From Pseudorhodobacter sp. MZDSW-24AT (GTDB lineage Bacteria > Pseudomonadota > Alphaproteobacteria > Rhodobacterales > Rhodobacteraceae): DNA of 64,000 nt. The translations under genes were made by a program, and so were the position numbers. Positions 35,186 through 43,154 of this stretch are shown in pieces (positions within the stretch are counted from its first letter, which is position 1; every line of letters starts with the position of its first letter). The stretch spans positions 1-64,000 of the forward strand of contig NZ_PGOI01000003.1 of assembly GCF_002794355.1 (NCBI RefSeq). Reading direction: 5' to 3'. Under the pieces are notes generated by a model. It was not told the DNA's origin. It saw nothing but the letters and a program-made list of their open reading frames with translations, and made no database searches.

Positions 35186-36124
35186 ATGAGCTGGAACCCT
35201 GTGCTTGACCCCTCCATCCCCATCGGTGACGCGGTGGATGCGATTGAAACCGTCATTGTGCCGCGCGCCCGGGATCTGGGCGGCTTCGAGGTGCGCCGCG
35301 CGCTGCCTTCGGCGCAGCGGCAGATGGTGGGCCCCTTCATCTTCTTCGATCAGATGGGTCCGGCCGAGTTCCTGACGGGCAAGGGCATTGATGTGCGTCC
35401 GCACCCGCATATCGGGCTGGGCACCGTCACCTATCTGATGAAAGGCCGCATTCATCACCGCGACAGTCTGGGCACCAATTCCTGGATCGAGCCGGGGGCG
35501 GTGAACTGGATGCTGGCGGGGCAGGGGATCACCCATTCCGAACGGCAGGACGGCGCCATCCGCGACCAGCCGCATGATCTGTTCGGCCTGCAAACTTGGC
35601 TCGCCTTGCCGCGCGCGATGGAGGATGACCCGGCGGCCTTTGTCCATGCCCCCAAGTCCGCCCTGCCGGAGCTGAAGGGAGAGGGAAAGCATCTGCGGCT
35701 GATTCTGGGCTCGGCCTATGGAGAGACCGCGCCGGTGCCGACCGGGATCGAGGTTTTCTACGCCGACGCCACCCTCAAAGCCGGTGCCGCGCTGCCGCTG
35801 CCCGACGACCACGAGGATCGCGGGGTGTATATTCTGTCCGGCGCGGTGACGGTGGGCGGGCAAGAGTTTGAGGCCGGCCGCATGCTGGTGTTCCGGCCCG
35901 GCGACCGGGTGTCGGTGCGGGCGGGGGATCAGGGCGCGCGGATCATGCTCTTGGGCGGGGCCACGATGGACGGGCCGCGCCACATTTGGTGGAACTTCGT
36001 CGCCTCCTCGCGCGAGCGGATCGATGCCGCGCGTGAGGCTTGGCGGGCGGGGGATTGGATGCACGGGCGCTTCCGGCTGCCTCCCGATGATGACAGCGAA
36101 TTCATCCCGGCACCCGACCGCTGA
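35186..36124 (+). CDS. pirin family protein
   Basis: 312 residues from ATG 35186 (AAAGGAG seven bases upstream). Bicupin protein; N-terminal pirin domain with metal-binding HPHIGLGTVTYLMKGRIHHRDS and GITHSE (about 70-125), then a pirin C-terminal domain with LPLPDDHEDRGVYILSGAV. Pirins may act as quercetin dioxygenases or redox regulators; the function here is unknown. Followed by a hairpin and tRNA-Asp. Confidence 0.92.
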   Translation: MSWNPVLDPSIPIGDAVDAIETVIVPRARDLGGFEVRRALPSAQRQMVGPFIFFDQMGPAEFLTGKGIDVRPHPHIGLGTVTYLMKGRIHHRDSLGTNSWIEPGAVNWMLAGQGITHSERQDGAIRDQPHDLFGLQTWLALPRAMEDDPAAFVHAPKSALPELKGEGKHLRLILGSAYGETAPVPTGIEVFYADATLKAGAALPLPDDHEDRGVYILSGAVTVGGQEFEAGRMLVFRPGDRVSVRAGDQGARIMLLGGATMDGPRHIWWNFVASSRERIDAAREAWRAGDWMHGRFRLPPDDDSEFIPAPDR

Positions 36125-36131
36125 GGGCTTT

Positions 36132-36152
36132 GGAAAATTCCTGCGATTTTCC
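36132..36152. terminator. hairpin after the pirin gene
   Basis: 7-bp arms GGAAAAT / ATTTTCC with loop TCCTGCG, eight bases after the stop. The sequence resembles the palindromes at 57654-57718. There is no T tract, so it may be an extragenic palindrome rather than a strong terminator. Confidence 0.45.
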
Positions 36153-36235
36153 GCGCGGGCCCGCTTGACGGCCCCCGCGCATGCCCCTAAAAGCCCCCCT
36201 ACGGCGCCGGGGAAACCAGGGGCCGGACGGAATGT

Positions 36236-36312
36236 GCGGTTGTAGCTCAGTTGGTTAGAGTACCGGCCTGTCACGCCGGGGGTCGCGGGTTCGAGCCCCG
36301 TCAACCGCGCCA
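36236..36312 (+). tRNA. tRNA-Asp (GTC)
   Basis: 77 bases forming a full cloverleaf: acceptor GCGGTTG/CAACCGC, D arm GCTC/GAGT, anticodon stem CCGGC/GCCGG with loop CTGTCAC (anticodon GTC), T arm GCGGG/CCCGT with loop TTCGAGC, discriminator G and encoded CCA. Confidence 0.98.
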
Positions 36313-36322
36313 TTCCTGCCTC

Positions 36323-36351
36323 AAAGGCCCCTGCGAAAGCGGGGGCTTTTT
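36323..36351 (+). terminator. intrinsic terminator after tRNA-Asp
   Basis: 8-bp stem GCCCCTGC/GCGGGGGC with a GAAA tetraloop (36327-36346), followed by TTTTT and preceded by AAA. A strong rho-independent terminator about ten bases after the tRNA 3' end. Confidence 0.88.
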
Positions 36352-36378
36352 GGTTTTGGCGCGGCCGTGTCTCCCTGT

Positions 36379-36420
36379 GTGACACAAGAGGCATCTCAAT
36401 GAAATCAATGGCCTGCACTT
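36379..36420. repeat. TGTGACACA-type motif, copy near tRNA-Asp
   Basis: TGTGACACAAG followed by an AT-rich AATCAATGGCCTG segment. A similar order (TGTGTCACAAG, then ATTTCAACGGCTTG) occurs at 39651-39695 and a short TGTGACACAGG at 39873. Function unknown. Confidence 0.4.
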
Positions 36421-36470
36421 TCATCTTCAGAGACTCTTAACCTTTGCCCACAGGCGGCGCTGCCTTGGCA

Positions 36471-36492
36471 TTGCACCTTTCTGAAATACTCC
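36471..36492 (-). repeat. dispersed extragenic repeat, copy 4 (inverted)
   Basis: Reading on the minus strand: GGAGTATTTC-AGAAAGGTGCAA, the same core as at 13363 and 52849, followed on the plus strand by a GC-rich hairpin (GGGGGC / GCCCCC). It is 100 bases upstream of glnE. Confidence 0.65.
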
Positions 36493-36590
36493 GGGGGGCC
36501 GCAGGCGGGGGCGGAGCCCCCTCGACGCCGGTCGCTTGGAGCAACGGATCAGGAATTGACGCCGCGCCGCGCCTTGGCCAAAGCTGGCGC

Positions 36591-39392
36591 ATGATGACCG
36601 ATTTCGCACGCCGCCTCACCCGTTCGCCGCATCCCTTCGATCCTGCCCCGGCCGCCGAGGTGCGGGCGGCCTTTGCCGATCTGGGGCCAGAGGTCGCCAC
36701 GCTTTTGGCCGGGGCGGCGGGGTGCAGCCCTTATTTGCGCGGCTTGATGACGCGGGAGTCGCTCTGGCTGCGCGCCGCATTGGCCCAAGGGCCGGAGGCG
36801 GCGCTGGAGGAGGCCTTCGCCCATATCGCGGCGCTGGACTTGGCCGCGCTTGGGCCGGGCCTGCGTCTGGCCAAGCGGCGGGTGGCGCTGCTGACGGCGC
36901 TGTGTGATCTGGGCGGCGTCTGGCCGCTTGAAACGGTCACCGGTGCCTTGACCGATCTGGCCGATCGTGCGGTGCATCTGTCGATGGTGCGGCTGGTTGG
37001 CGATGAGATCCGGCGCGGCAAGATCCCGGGCGCCACCGCCGAAGATGCCGAGACGGCGGCGGGCATGGTCAGCCTTGCCATGGGCAAGATGGGCGCGCAT
37101 GAGCTGAACTATTCCTCCGACATCGATCTCATCTGCCTTTTCGATGAGACCCGCTATCCCGGGGCCGAACAAGAGGCGCGGGCGGCGTTCATCCGCGTCA
37201 CCCGCAAGATGACGGCGCTTTTGTCGGATCTGACGGGCGATGGCTATGTGTTCCGCACCGATCTGCGCCTGCGCCCCGATGCCAGCGTCACCCCGGTGTG
37301 CCTGTCGATGGCGGCGGCGGAAAGCTATTACGAAAGCGTCGGCCGCACATGGGAGCGCGCGGCCTATATCAAGGCGCGGCCCTGTGGCGGCGACCTCGCG
37401 GCGGGGGCGCGGTTTCTGAAAACACTTACGCCTTTCGTCTGGCGCAAGCATCTGGATTTTGCCGCGATTCAGGACGCGCATGACATGCGGTTGCGCATCC
37501 GCGAGCATCGCGGGCTGAATGGCCGGGTGGTGGTCGAAGGCCACAATCTGAAGCTGGGCCAAGGCGGCATCCGTGAGATCGAGTTTTTCACCCAGACCCG
37601 ACAACTGATCGCGGGCGGGCGTGACCCGGATCTGCGCGACCGCACCACCGTGGGGGGCCTTCAGGTGCTGGCGGCCAAGGGCTGGGTGCCTGCGGATGTG
37701 GCCGAAGAGTTGATCACGCTTTACCGCGCGCACCGCGAGGTGGAGCATCGGCTGCAAATGGTGGGCGATGCCCAGACCCATGATCTGCCTGTCACCGCCG
37801 AAGGGGTGGCGCGAATCGCGGCCTTATGTGGCGAGGAAGAGGCGGCCTTTCGTGCCGGGCTTCTGGACCGCATTGCCTGCGTCGATCGGCTGACCGACAG
37901 TTTCTTTGCCCCGAACGAGGCCGAGGCCGGGCCGGAGCTTTCCGAGGCCGCGGCCGCGATCGTTTCGGCTTGGGTGCAGTATCCCGCGCTGCGGTCAGAG
38001 CGGGCGCAAGGCATTTTCCGGCGCTTGCGGCCGCAGCTTTTGAAGCAATTGCACCGTGCCGCCAATCCGGATGAGGCGTTGCGGGCGCTGGATGGTTTTC
38101 TGGCGGGATTGCCCGCCGGGGTGCAGATCTTCTCGCTGTTCGAAGCCAATCCCACGCTGATCGAGCTGATCATCGACATTGCGGGCACCTCGCCTTCGCT
38201 CGCGCGGCATCTGTCGCGCAACGCGGGCGTGCTGGATGCGGTGATCGGCGGCAGTTTCTGGACGGCGTGGCCGGGGGCACAGGCCTTGCGGGCAGAGCTT
38301 GCGCAGGTGCTGGCGGCGGTGCCGGATTATGAAAAGAAGCTGGATTCGGCGCGGCGCTGGATGAAGGAGTGGCACTTCCGGGTGGGGGTGCATCACTTGC
38401 GCGGGCTGACCGATGCCTTTGAGGCTGGGAAAAGCTATGCCGATCTGGCCGATGCCGTGGTGGGCGCGCTGTGGCCGGTGGTCACGGAGGAGTTTGCCCG
38501 CAAGCATGGGCCGATGCCGGGGCGGGGCGCGGTGCTGATCGGCATGGGGTCGATGGGGGCGCAGCGGTTGAATGCGGGGTCGGATCTGGACCTGATCATG
38601 ATCTATGACGCGGCCGGGGTGGAGCAGTCCGACGGGCCGAAGCCGCTGGCGGCGCGGCCCTATTATGCGCGGCTGACCCAAGCCATGGTGACGGCGCTGA
38701 CCGCGCAGATGCCCGAGGGGCGGCTTTATGAGGTGGACATGCGGCTGCGGCCTTCGGGGCGGCAGGGTCCGGTGGCGACGGCGTGGCAGAGTTTCACCAG
38801 CTATCAGGAGGATGAGGCCTGGACTTGGGAACATCTGGCGCTGACGCGGGCGCGGGTGCTGGCGGGGGAGGCGGGGCTTGTGGGCGAGGTGGAGGCATTC
38901 CGGCGCGATCTGCTGGCGCGCAAGGGGCAGGGCGCGGGCGTGCGCGCCGATGTGGCGGCCATGCGGGCGCGCTTGCAGGCGGCCAAGCCGGCCAAGGGCA
39001 GTTGGGAGGCCAAGAACGGGCCGGGGCGCTTGATGGATGTGGAGCTTTGCGCGCAGATGATTGCTCTGCTTGCGGGGAGTGCGGCGCGCGGGGTGGAGCG
39101 GCAGGTGGCGGCGGGAATGGCGGCGGGGGTGTCGGTGGCGGAGCAGACGGCGCTGCTGGACGCCTACAGGGTGCTGTGGCGGCTGCAATGTGGCACCCGG
39201 CTGCTGACGGAAGGCGCGCTGAATATGGCCGAGCTGGGGATCGGCGGTCGGGCCTTCTTGCTGCGTGAGACGGGCGAGGCCAGCGCCGAGGGTTTGACCG
39301 CGCGGCTGGAGGCGGTGACGGCGCGGGCCGAGCAGGTGATTGCCGGGCTCATGGGAGGCACGGATGGGGAGGCGGATGATGCGGCTGAGTGA
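36591..39392 (+). CDS. glnE: bifunctional glutamine synthetase adenylyltransferase/adenylyl-removing enzyme
   Basis: 933 residues from ATG 36591 (a second ATG follows directly; the upstream frame to 36444 reads through the repeat and is rejected). GlnE adenylylates and deadenylylates glutamine synthetase in response to PII and glutamine. Two nucleotidyltransferase domains are seen: the N-terminal one with GKMGAHELNYSSDIDLICLF (about 166-185) and the C-terminal one with GSMGAQRLNAGSDLDLIMIYD (about 652-672), both holding the DxD pair. Regulatory helical regions follow each. The length fits alphaproteobacterial GlnE. Confidence 0.96.
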   Translation: MMTDFARRLTRSPHPFDPAPAAEVRAAFADLGPEVATLLAGAAGCSPYLRGLMTRESLWLRAALAQGPEAALEEAFAHIAALDLAALGPGLRLAKRRVALLTALCDLGGVWPLETVTGALTDLADRAVHLSMVRLVGDEIRRGKIPGATAEDAETAAGMVSLAMGKMGAHELNYSSDIDLICLFDETRYPGAEQEARAAFIRVTRKMTALLSDLTGDGYVFRTDLRLRPDASVTPVCLSMAAAESYYESVGRTWERAAYIKARPCGGDLAAGARFLKTLTPFVWRKHLDFAAIQDAHDMRLRIREHRGLNGRVVVEGHNLKLGQGGIREIEFFTQTRQLIAGGRDPDLRDRTTVGGLQVLAAKGWVPADVAEELITLYRAHREVEHRLQMVGDAQTHDLPVTAEGVARIAALCGEEEAAFRAGLLDRIACVDRLTDSFFAPNEAEAGPELSEAAAAIVSAWVQYPALRSERAQGIFRRLRPQLLKQLHRAANPDEALRALDGFLAGLPAGVQIFSLFEANPTLIELIIDIAGTSPSLARHLSRNAGVLDAVIGGSFWTAWPGAQALRAELAQVLAAVPDYEKKLDSARRWMKEWHFRVGVHHLRGLTDAFEAGKSYADLADAVVGALWPVVTEEFARKHGPMPGRGAVLIGMGSMGAQRLNAGSDLDLIMIYDAAGVEQSDGPKPLAARPYYARLTQAMVTALTAQMPEGRLYEVDMRLRPSGRQGPVATAWQSFTSYQEDEAWTWEHLALTRARVLAGEAGLVGEVEAFRRDLLARKGQGAGVRADVAAMRARLQAAKPAKGSWEAKNGPGRLMDVELCAQMIALLAGSAARGVERQVAAGMAAGVSVAEQTALLDAYRVLWRLQCGTRLLTEGALNMAELGIGGRAFLLRETGEASAEGLTARLEAVTARAEQVIAGLMGGTDGEADDAAE

Positions 39393-39648
39393 GGCAGACC
39401 CCAAGGGGTTGGTGCGCGAGAGCTTTCGGATCGAGGGGATCTCGGACGGGGAGTGCCGGTCGATCTTCATTGACTGGGCGCTGAGCCTTGGCCGCGGGGT
39501 GGAGAGTGCCGAGGCCTTGCGGGTGGTGCTGGCGGAATATGGGATGGGGGCGCCGGAGCACCCGATGACCCGGGTTCTGACCGAGGCGCTGACCGCGCCC
39601 GAGCCACCGCGGCGGCGGGGCGGGCGCGCGGCGCGGCTGGGGGTGTGA
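39376..39648 (+). CDS. small conserved-looking protein overlapping glnE
   Basis: 90 residues from ATG 39376, inside the last codons of glnE in another frame (17-base overlap), with GGGGAGG five bases upstream. The sequence is RESFRIEGISDGECRSIFIDWALSLG, then EALRVVLAEYGMGAPEHPMTRVLTEAL; it is soluble and mostly helical. I do not recognise a family. The strong ribosome site and low bias against coding support a real gene coupled to glnE; function unknown. Confidence 0.72.
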   Translation: MMRLSEADPKGLVRESFRIEGISDGECRSIFIDWALSLGRGVESAEALRVVLAEYGMGAPEHPMTRVLTEALTAPEPPRRRGGRAARLGV

Positions 39649-39981
39649 GACACTGTGTCACAAGGTTCAAAACCGTTTGATTTCAACGGCTTGACCTTGC
39701 AACTTTAAGCTTTTGTTAAGCTTTGCCCTTCGCGCAGCTGGGGGGCATGGGTCCTCATCCGGCCCGCGGTCGACCAGAGTGCGCGCGGGAGAGGGGCCGA
39801 CCCTTTTGCCCCTTCGGTCGCCCCCGATCGGGAGGACGGGGCGCAGCGCATGGCGCGGCGGGACGGGTGCTGATGTGACACAGGTTTGACAGGGCGCGCG
39901 GCGCTGGGCGGGAGAGGCGCTGTGGGCCGGAACTGCCTGCCCCCGGCGGCGTTGATCTGCACCCTTAGGAGTGTTCCCGAA
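39649..39981. other. 333-bp gap upstream of the SLC13 transporter
   Basis: No gene seen. It begins with the perfect 11-base palindrome GACACTGTGTC (39650-39660), then a copy of the TGTG-CACA motif, then two TTAAGCTTT direct repeats 11 bases apart (39705-39724), i.e. on one face of the helix. The rest is GC-rich with imperfect inverted repeats (CGACC/GGTCG around 39790-39815). A promoter and operator for the transporter gene probably lie here. Confidence 0.5.
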
Positions 39982-41760
39982 TTGACCCAAGATCAGGCCC
40001 TGCTGTTTGCCTTGTTTGCCGTTATTATCGTCTTGATGATCTGGGGGAAAATCCGACACGACATTGTGGCCTTTGGCGGGGCCATCGCGGCCACCTTGTT
40101 GGGCGTGGTGCCCGCAGAAGAGACCTTTGCAGGCTTTGCGCATCCGGCGGTGATCACGGTGGCCTTGGTGCTTGTGGTGTCGGCGGGGCTGATCCGCACC
40201 GGGGCGATCAATGCGCTGGCGCGGGTGTTGTCGAACCCGAATTTGCCGGTGTCCTTGCATGTGCTGCGCTTGGGTGCGGTGGGGGCGTTGCTGTCGGCGG
40301 TGATGAACAATGTCACCGCGCTTGCGCTGCTGATGCCGGTGGATGTGGCGACCGCGCGCAAGGCGGGGCGGGCGGCGGGGCTGACGCTGATGGCGCTGGC
40401 CTTTGCCACCATTCTGGGCGGGATGCTGACGCTGATTGGCACGCCGCCGAACCTGATCGTCTCGACCTTTCGCCGCGACGCCATGGGCGAGGGTTTTGGC
40501 TTTTTCGATTTCGCCTATGTGGGCGGAATCGTCGCGGTGGCGGGGCTTTTGTTCGTGGCGCTGATGGGCTGGCGGTTCGTGCCGCAGCGGCAGGCGGCGG
40601 TGGGTGCGGGCGATGCCGAAGCGCGGATGCGCGATTATGTGGCCGAGCTGGTGGTGCCCGATGAATCGAAAACCATTGGCCAGACCAAGGCCGAGCTGCT
40701 GGCCGCCTGTGAAGGGTTGGGGGCCAGCCTGATTGCCGTCAAGCGGCGCGGGCGGCGCGTCTATGGCGCACCGGGCGGCATTGTGCTGGAGGTCGGGGAT
40801 ATTCTGCTGATCGAGGCCACGCCGACGCTGTTGGAAGAGGCGCGGCTGGAGTTGCAGCTGGCCTATCCGGACGGTCTGGCGGCGGATGCACCGCGCATCT
40901 CGCTTGCCGGTGAGGTGATGGCGGAATTCGTGGTGACGGATGCCTCGCGCATCGTGGGGCGCACGGCGCGGCAGGCGCGGCTGGCGGTGGATCATGACTC
41001 GGTGCTGCTGGGCATTTTGCGGCGCGACCGCACGCTGCATGACAACCTGCGCGACACCAAGATTCTGGCGGGCGATATTCTTTTGGTGCTGATCCCCGAG
41101 ACACAGGCCGAGAGCATCGCGGATGCGCTGCGCCTGTTGCCGCTGAGCCGCCGCGAGACGGTGACGATGGAAAAGCGCGCGGTGGGGGCGGTGGTGCTGT
41201 TCGCGCTGGCCATCGCGGCGGTGAGCCTTGGGCTGGCCACGATGCCGGTGGCGCTGGGCGCGGTGGTGGTGGCCTATGTGCTGCTGCGCATTCTGGGGGT
41301 GGAAGACCTGTATGAGCATATCGACTGGCCGGTGATCGTGCTTTTGGCCTCGCTCATCCCGTTGGGGACGGCGATGGACAGCACCGGCGCCTCGGGTCTG
41401 GTGGCAGAGCTGTTGGCGAATGCCACGGCGGGCTTGCCCGCTTGGGTGGGGCTGACGCTGCTGATGGTGGCGACCATGTTCATCTCGGATGTGCTGAACA
41501 ACAATGCCACTGCCATTCTGGCCGCGCCGGTGGGCATCCGGCTGGCCGAGGCGACGGGGACGAACCCGGACAGCTATTTGATGGCGGTGGCGATTGCGGC
41601 GTCTTGCGCCTTTCTGACGCCGATCGGGCATCAGAACAACACCATCGTCATGGGCCCGGGGGGCTATCGGTTTTCCGATTACTGGCGGATGGGCCTGCCC
41701 TTGGAGGTGATCGTGACGGCAGTGGGGGTGCCGGCCATTCTGTTGTTCTGGCCGCTGTAA
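39982..41760 (+). CDS. SLC13-family transporter with TrkA-C domains
   Basis: 592 residues with a probable TTG start at 39982, since AGGAG lies ten bases upstream and the first span begins at once (LTQDQALLFALFAVIIVL). N-terminal half: about five spans with NNVTALALLMPVDVA and IGTPPNLIVSTF; middle: two RCK_C/TrkA-C regulatory domains (about 205-290 and 300-380); C-terminal half: spans with SDVLNNNATAILAAPVGI and FLTPIGHQNNTIVMGPGGYRFSDYWRMGLPLE. This layout is that of the SLC13/DASS-like permeases with cytosolic TrkA-C domains, which move anions such as sulfate. Substrate not decided. Confidence 0.87.
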   Translation: MTQDQALLFALFAVIIVLMIWGKIRHDIVAFGGAIAATLLGVVPAEETFAGFAHPAVITVALVLVVSAGLIRTGAINALARVLSNPNLPVSLHVLRLGAVGALLSAVMNNVTALALLMPVDVATARKAGRAAGLTLMALAFATILGGMLTLIGTPPNLIVSTFRRDAMGEGFGFFDFAYVGGIVAVAGLLFVALMGWRFVPQRQAAVGAGDAEARMRDYVAELVVPDESKTIGQTKAELLAACEGLGASLIAVKRRGRRVYGAPGGIVLEVGDILLIEATPTLLEEARLELQLAYPDGLAADAPRISLAGEVMAEFVVTDASRIVGRTARQARLAVDHDSVLLGILRRDRTLHDNLRDTKILAGDILLVLIPETQAESIADALRLLPLSRRETVTMEKRAVGAVVLFALAIAAVSLGLATMPVALGAVVVAYVLLRILGVEDLYEHIDWPVIVLLASLIPLGTAMDSTGASGLVAELLANATAGLPAWVGLTLLMVATMFISDVLNNNATAILAAPVGIRLAEATGTNPDSYLMAVAIAASCAFLTPIGHQNNTIVMGPGGYRFSDYWRMGLPLEVIVTAVGVPAILLFWPL

Positions 41761-41909
41761 CGGGGATCGGCGAAAATCTGTTGAGTCAGAAAGATTTGCT
41801 GAAAACGTGATGCAACCTATCGGCGGGTCGCGGGTTGAAGCTGCATGAGTTTCCCCTTTGGAATGATGCGCGCGGATGCGCCGTTCCCCGAGAGCCGGAG
41901 TGTCGCAAG

Positions 41910-43154
41910 ATGGCAGATGTTGTTTCTGACGTGATGGATGAGGATGCAGGACCGGCGCCGGTCGCGGTCTTGCTGGCGGGCGGGCGCGGGTCGCGTTTGT
42001 ATGAATTGACCGACAGGGCCTGCAAACCTGCGCTGCCGTTCCTGCGGCGGCGGCGGATCGTGGATTTCACGATGCAGAACATCGTGGACTCGGGCTTGAG
42101 CAAGGTGATCGTGGCCAGCCAATACCGGCCCGAGACGCTGGAGATGCATCTGGAAGCTGCATGGGGCGACCGGCTGGGCGACGGGGGGCTGGTGGTGCGG
42201 CGCGGCAGCGAAGAGGCGGCGGCGGCGCTGAGCTATGGCGGCACGGCGGATGCGGTGTGGAAGAACGCCGAGCAGATCGACGCCTTGGGCGCGCGGGAGG
42301 TGCTGATCCTGTCGGCGGACCATGTGTATCAGATGGATTACCGCCCGCTGATCGCGGCGCATCGCGCCAGCGGCGCGCAGGTGACGCTGGCGGCCAAGGT
42401 GGTGGGCCGCAACGAGGCGCGCGGCTTTGGGGTGATCACCGCGGATGCGACCGGGCGGATCGTGGACTTCGTGGAAAAGCCCGACATTCCGCCGACCTTG
42501 CCCAATGATCCAGAGCGGTCTTTGGCGAGCATGGGAATTTATGTCTGCGACTGGGCATGGCTGCGGGCGCGGCTGGCGGAAGACGCGGTGATGCCGAAAA
42601 GCACGCATGATTTTGGCCATGACATCCTGCCGCGCGCGGTGCGCGCTGGAGAGGCTTTTGCGTGGAACTGGGAAGCGGCGGTGGGGCATCCGGTGTTCTG
42701 GCGCGACGTGGGCACGCTGGATGCCTTGCGCGAGACGTGGTTGCAGTTCGAGACGGAAACGCCTTGTGCGCTGCCCGCGCCCGCCTTGCGCGACATGGCA
42801 CCCGCGCTGACGCGGTTTGGCATGTCGACCACGGTGGGGGGCCTGCGGTTGTTTGCGCCGCTGCGCAGCCGCAGCGGGCAATCGGCTTGGGGCATGATGG
42901 AGCAATCGGTGCTGATGGATGGCGCGCGGCTGTCGCCCGGCTGCCGTCTGACGCGGGTGATCGTGGGGCCGGGGGTGACCTTGCCCGAAGGATTGGTGAT
43001 CGGGGAAGACCCGGTGGAAGATGCGCGCTGGTTCCGGGTGACTCCGGGCGGCACCACTTTGGTGACGACGCAGATGCTTTCGCGACGGGCGGCACGCATG
43101 CCGCGGCGTGACCGGGGCCTTGGCCGGTTGCTTTTTCCACAGGCGGTGGTGTGA
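41910..43154 (+). CDS. glgC: glucose-1-phosphate adenylyltransferase
   Basis: 414 residues from ATG 41910 (GGAG nine bases upstream). Makes ADP-glucose for glycogen synthesis. The nucleotide loop LLAGGRGSRLYELTDRACKPALPF (about 20-43), the sugar-phosphate region FVEKP and HDFGHDILP, and a C-terminal left-handed beta-helix are all present. Followed directly by glgX (TGATG overlap). No glgA, glgB or glgP is in the window, so the rest of the glycogen set must be elsewhere. Confidence 0.95.
   Translation: MADVVSDVMDEDAGPAPVAVLLAGGRGSRLYELTDRACKPALPFLRRRRIVDFTMQNIVDSGLSKVIVASQYRPETLEMHLEAAWGDRLGDGGLVVRRGSEEAAAALSYGGTADAVWKNAEQIDALGAREVLILSADHVYQMDYRPLIAAHRASGAQVTLAAKVVGRNEARGFGVITADATGRIVDFVEKPDIPPTLPNDPERSLASMGIYVCDWAWLRARLAEDAVMPKSTHDFGHDILPRAVRAGEAFAWNWEAAVGHPVFWRDVGTLDALRETWLQFETETPCALPAPALRDMAPALTRFGMSTTVGGLRLFAPLRSRSGQSAWGMMEQSVLMDGARLSPGCRLTRVIVGPGVTLPEGLVIGEDPVEDARWFRVTPGGTTLVTTQMLSRRAARMPRRDRGLGRLLFPQAVV

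Noticed and set aside
39667-41631. 654-residue frame on the minus strand over the SLC13 transporter gene
   Set aside because: Extremely His/Arg/Gln-rich composition typical of antisense reading of a high-GC membrane protein gene; no known domain.
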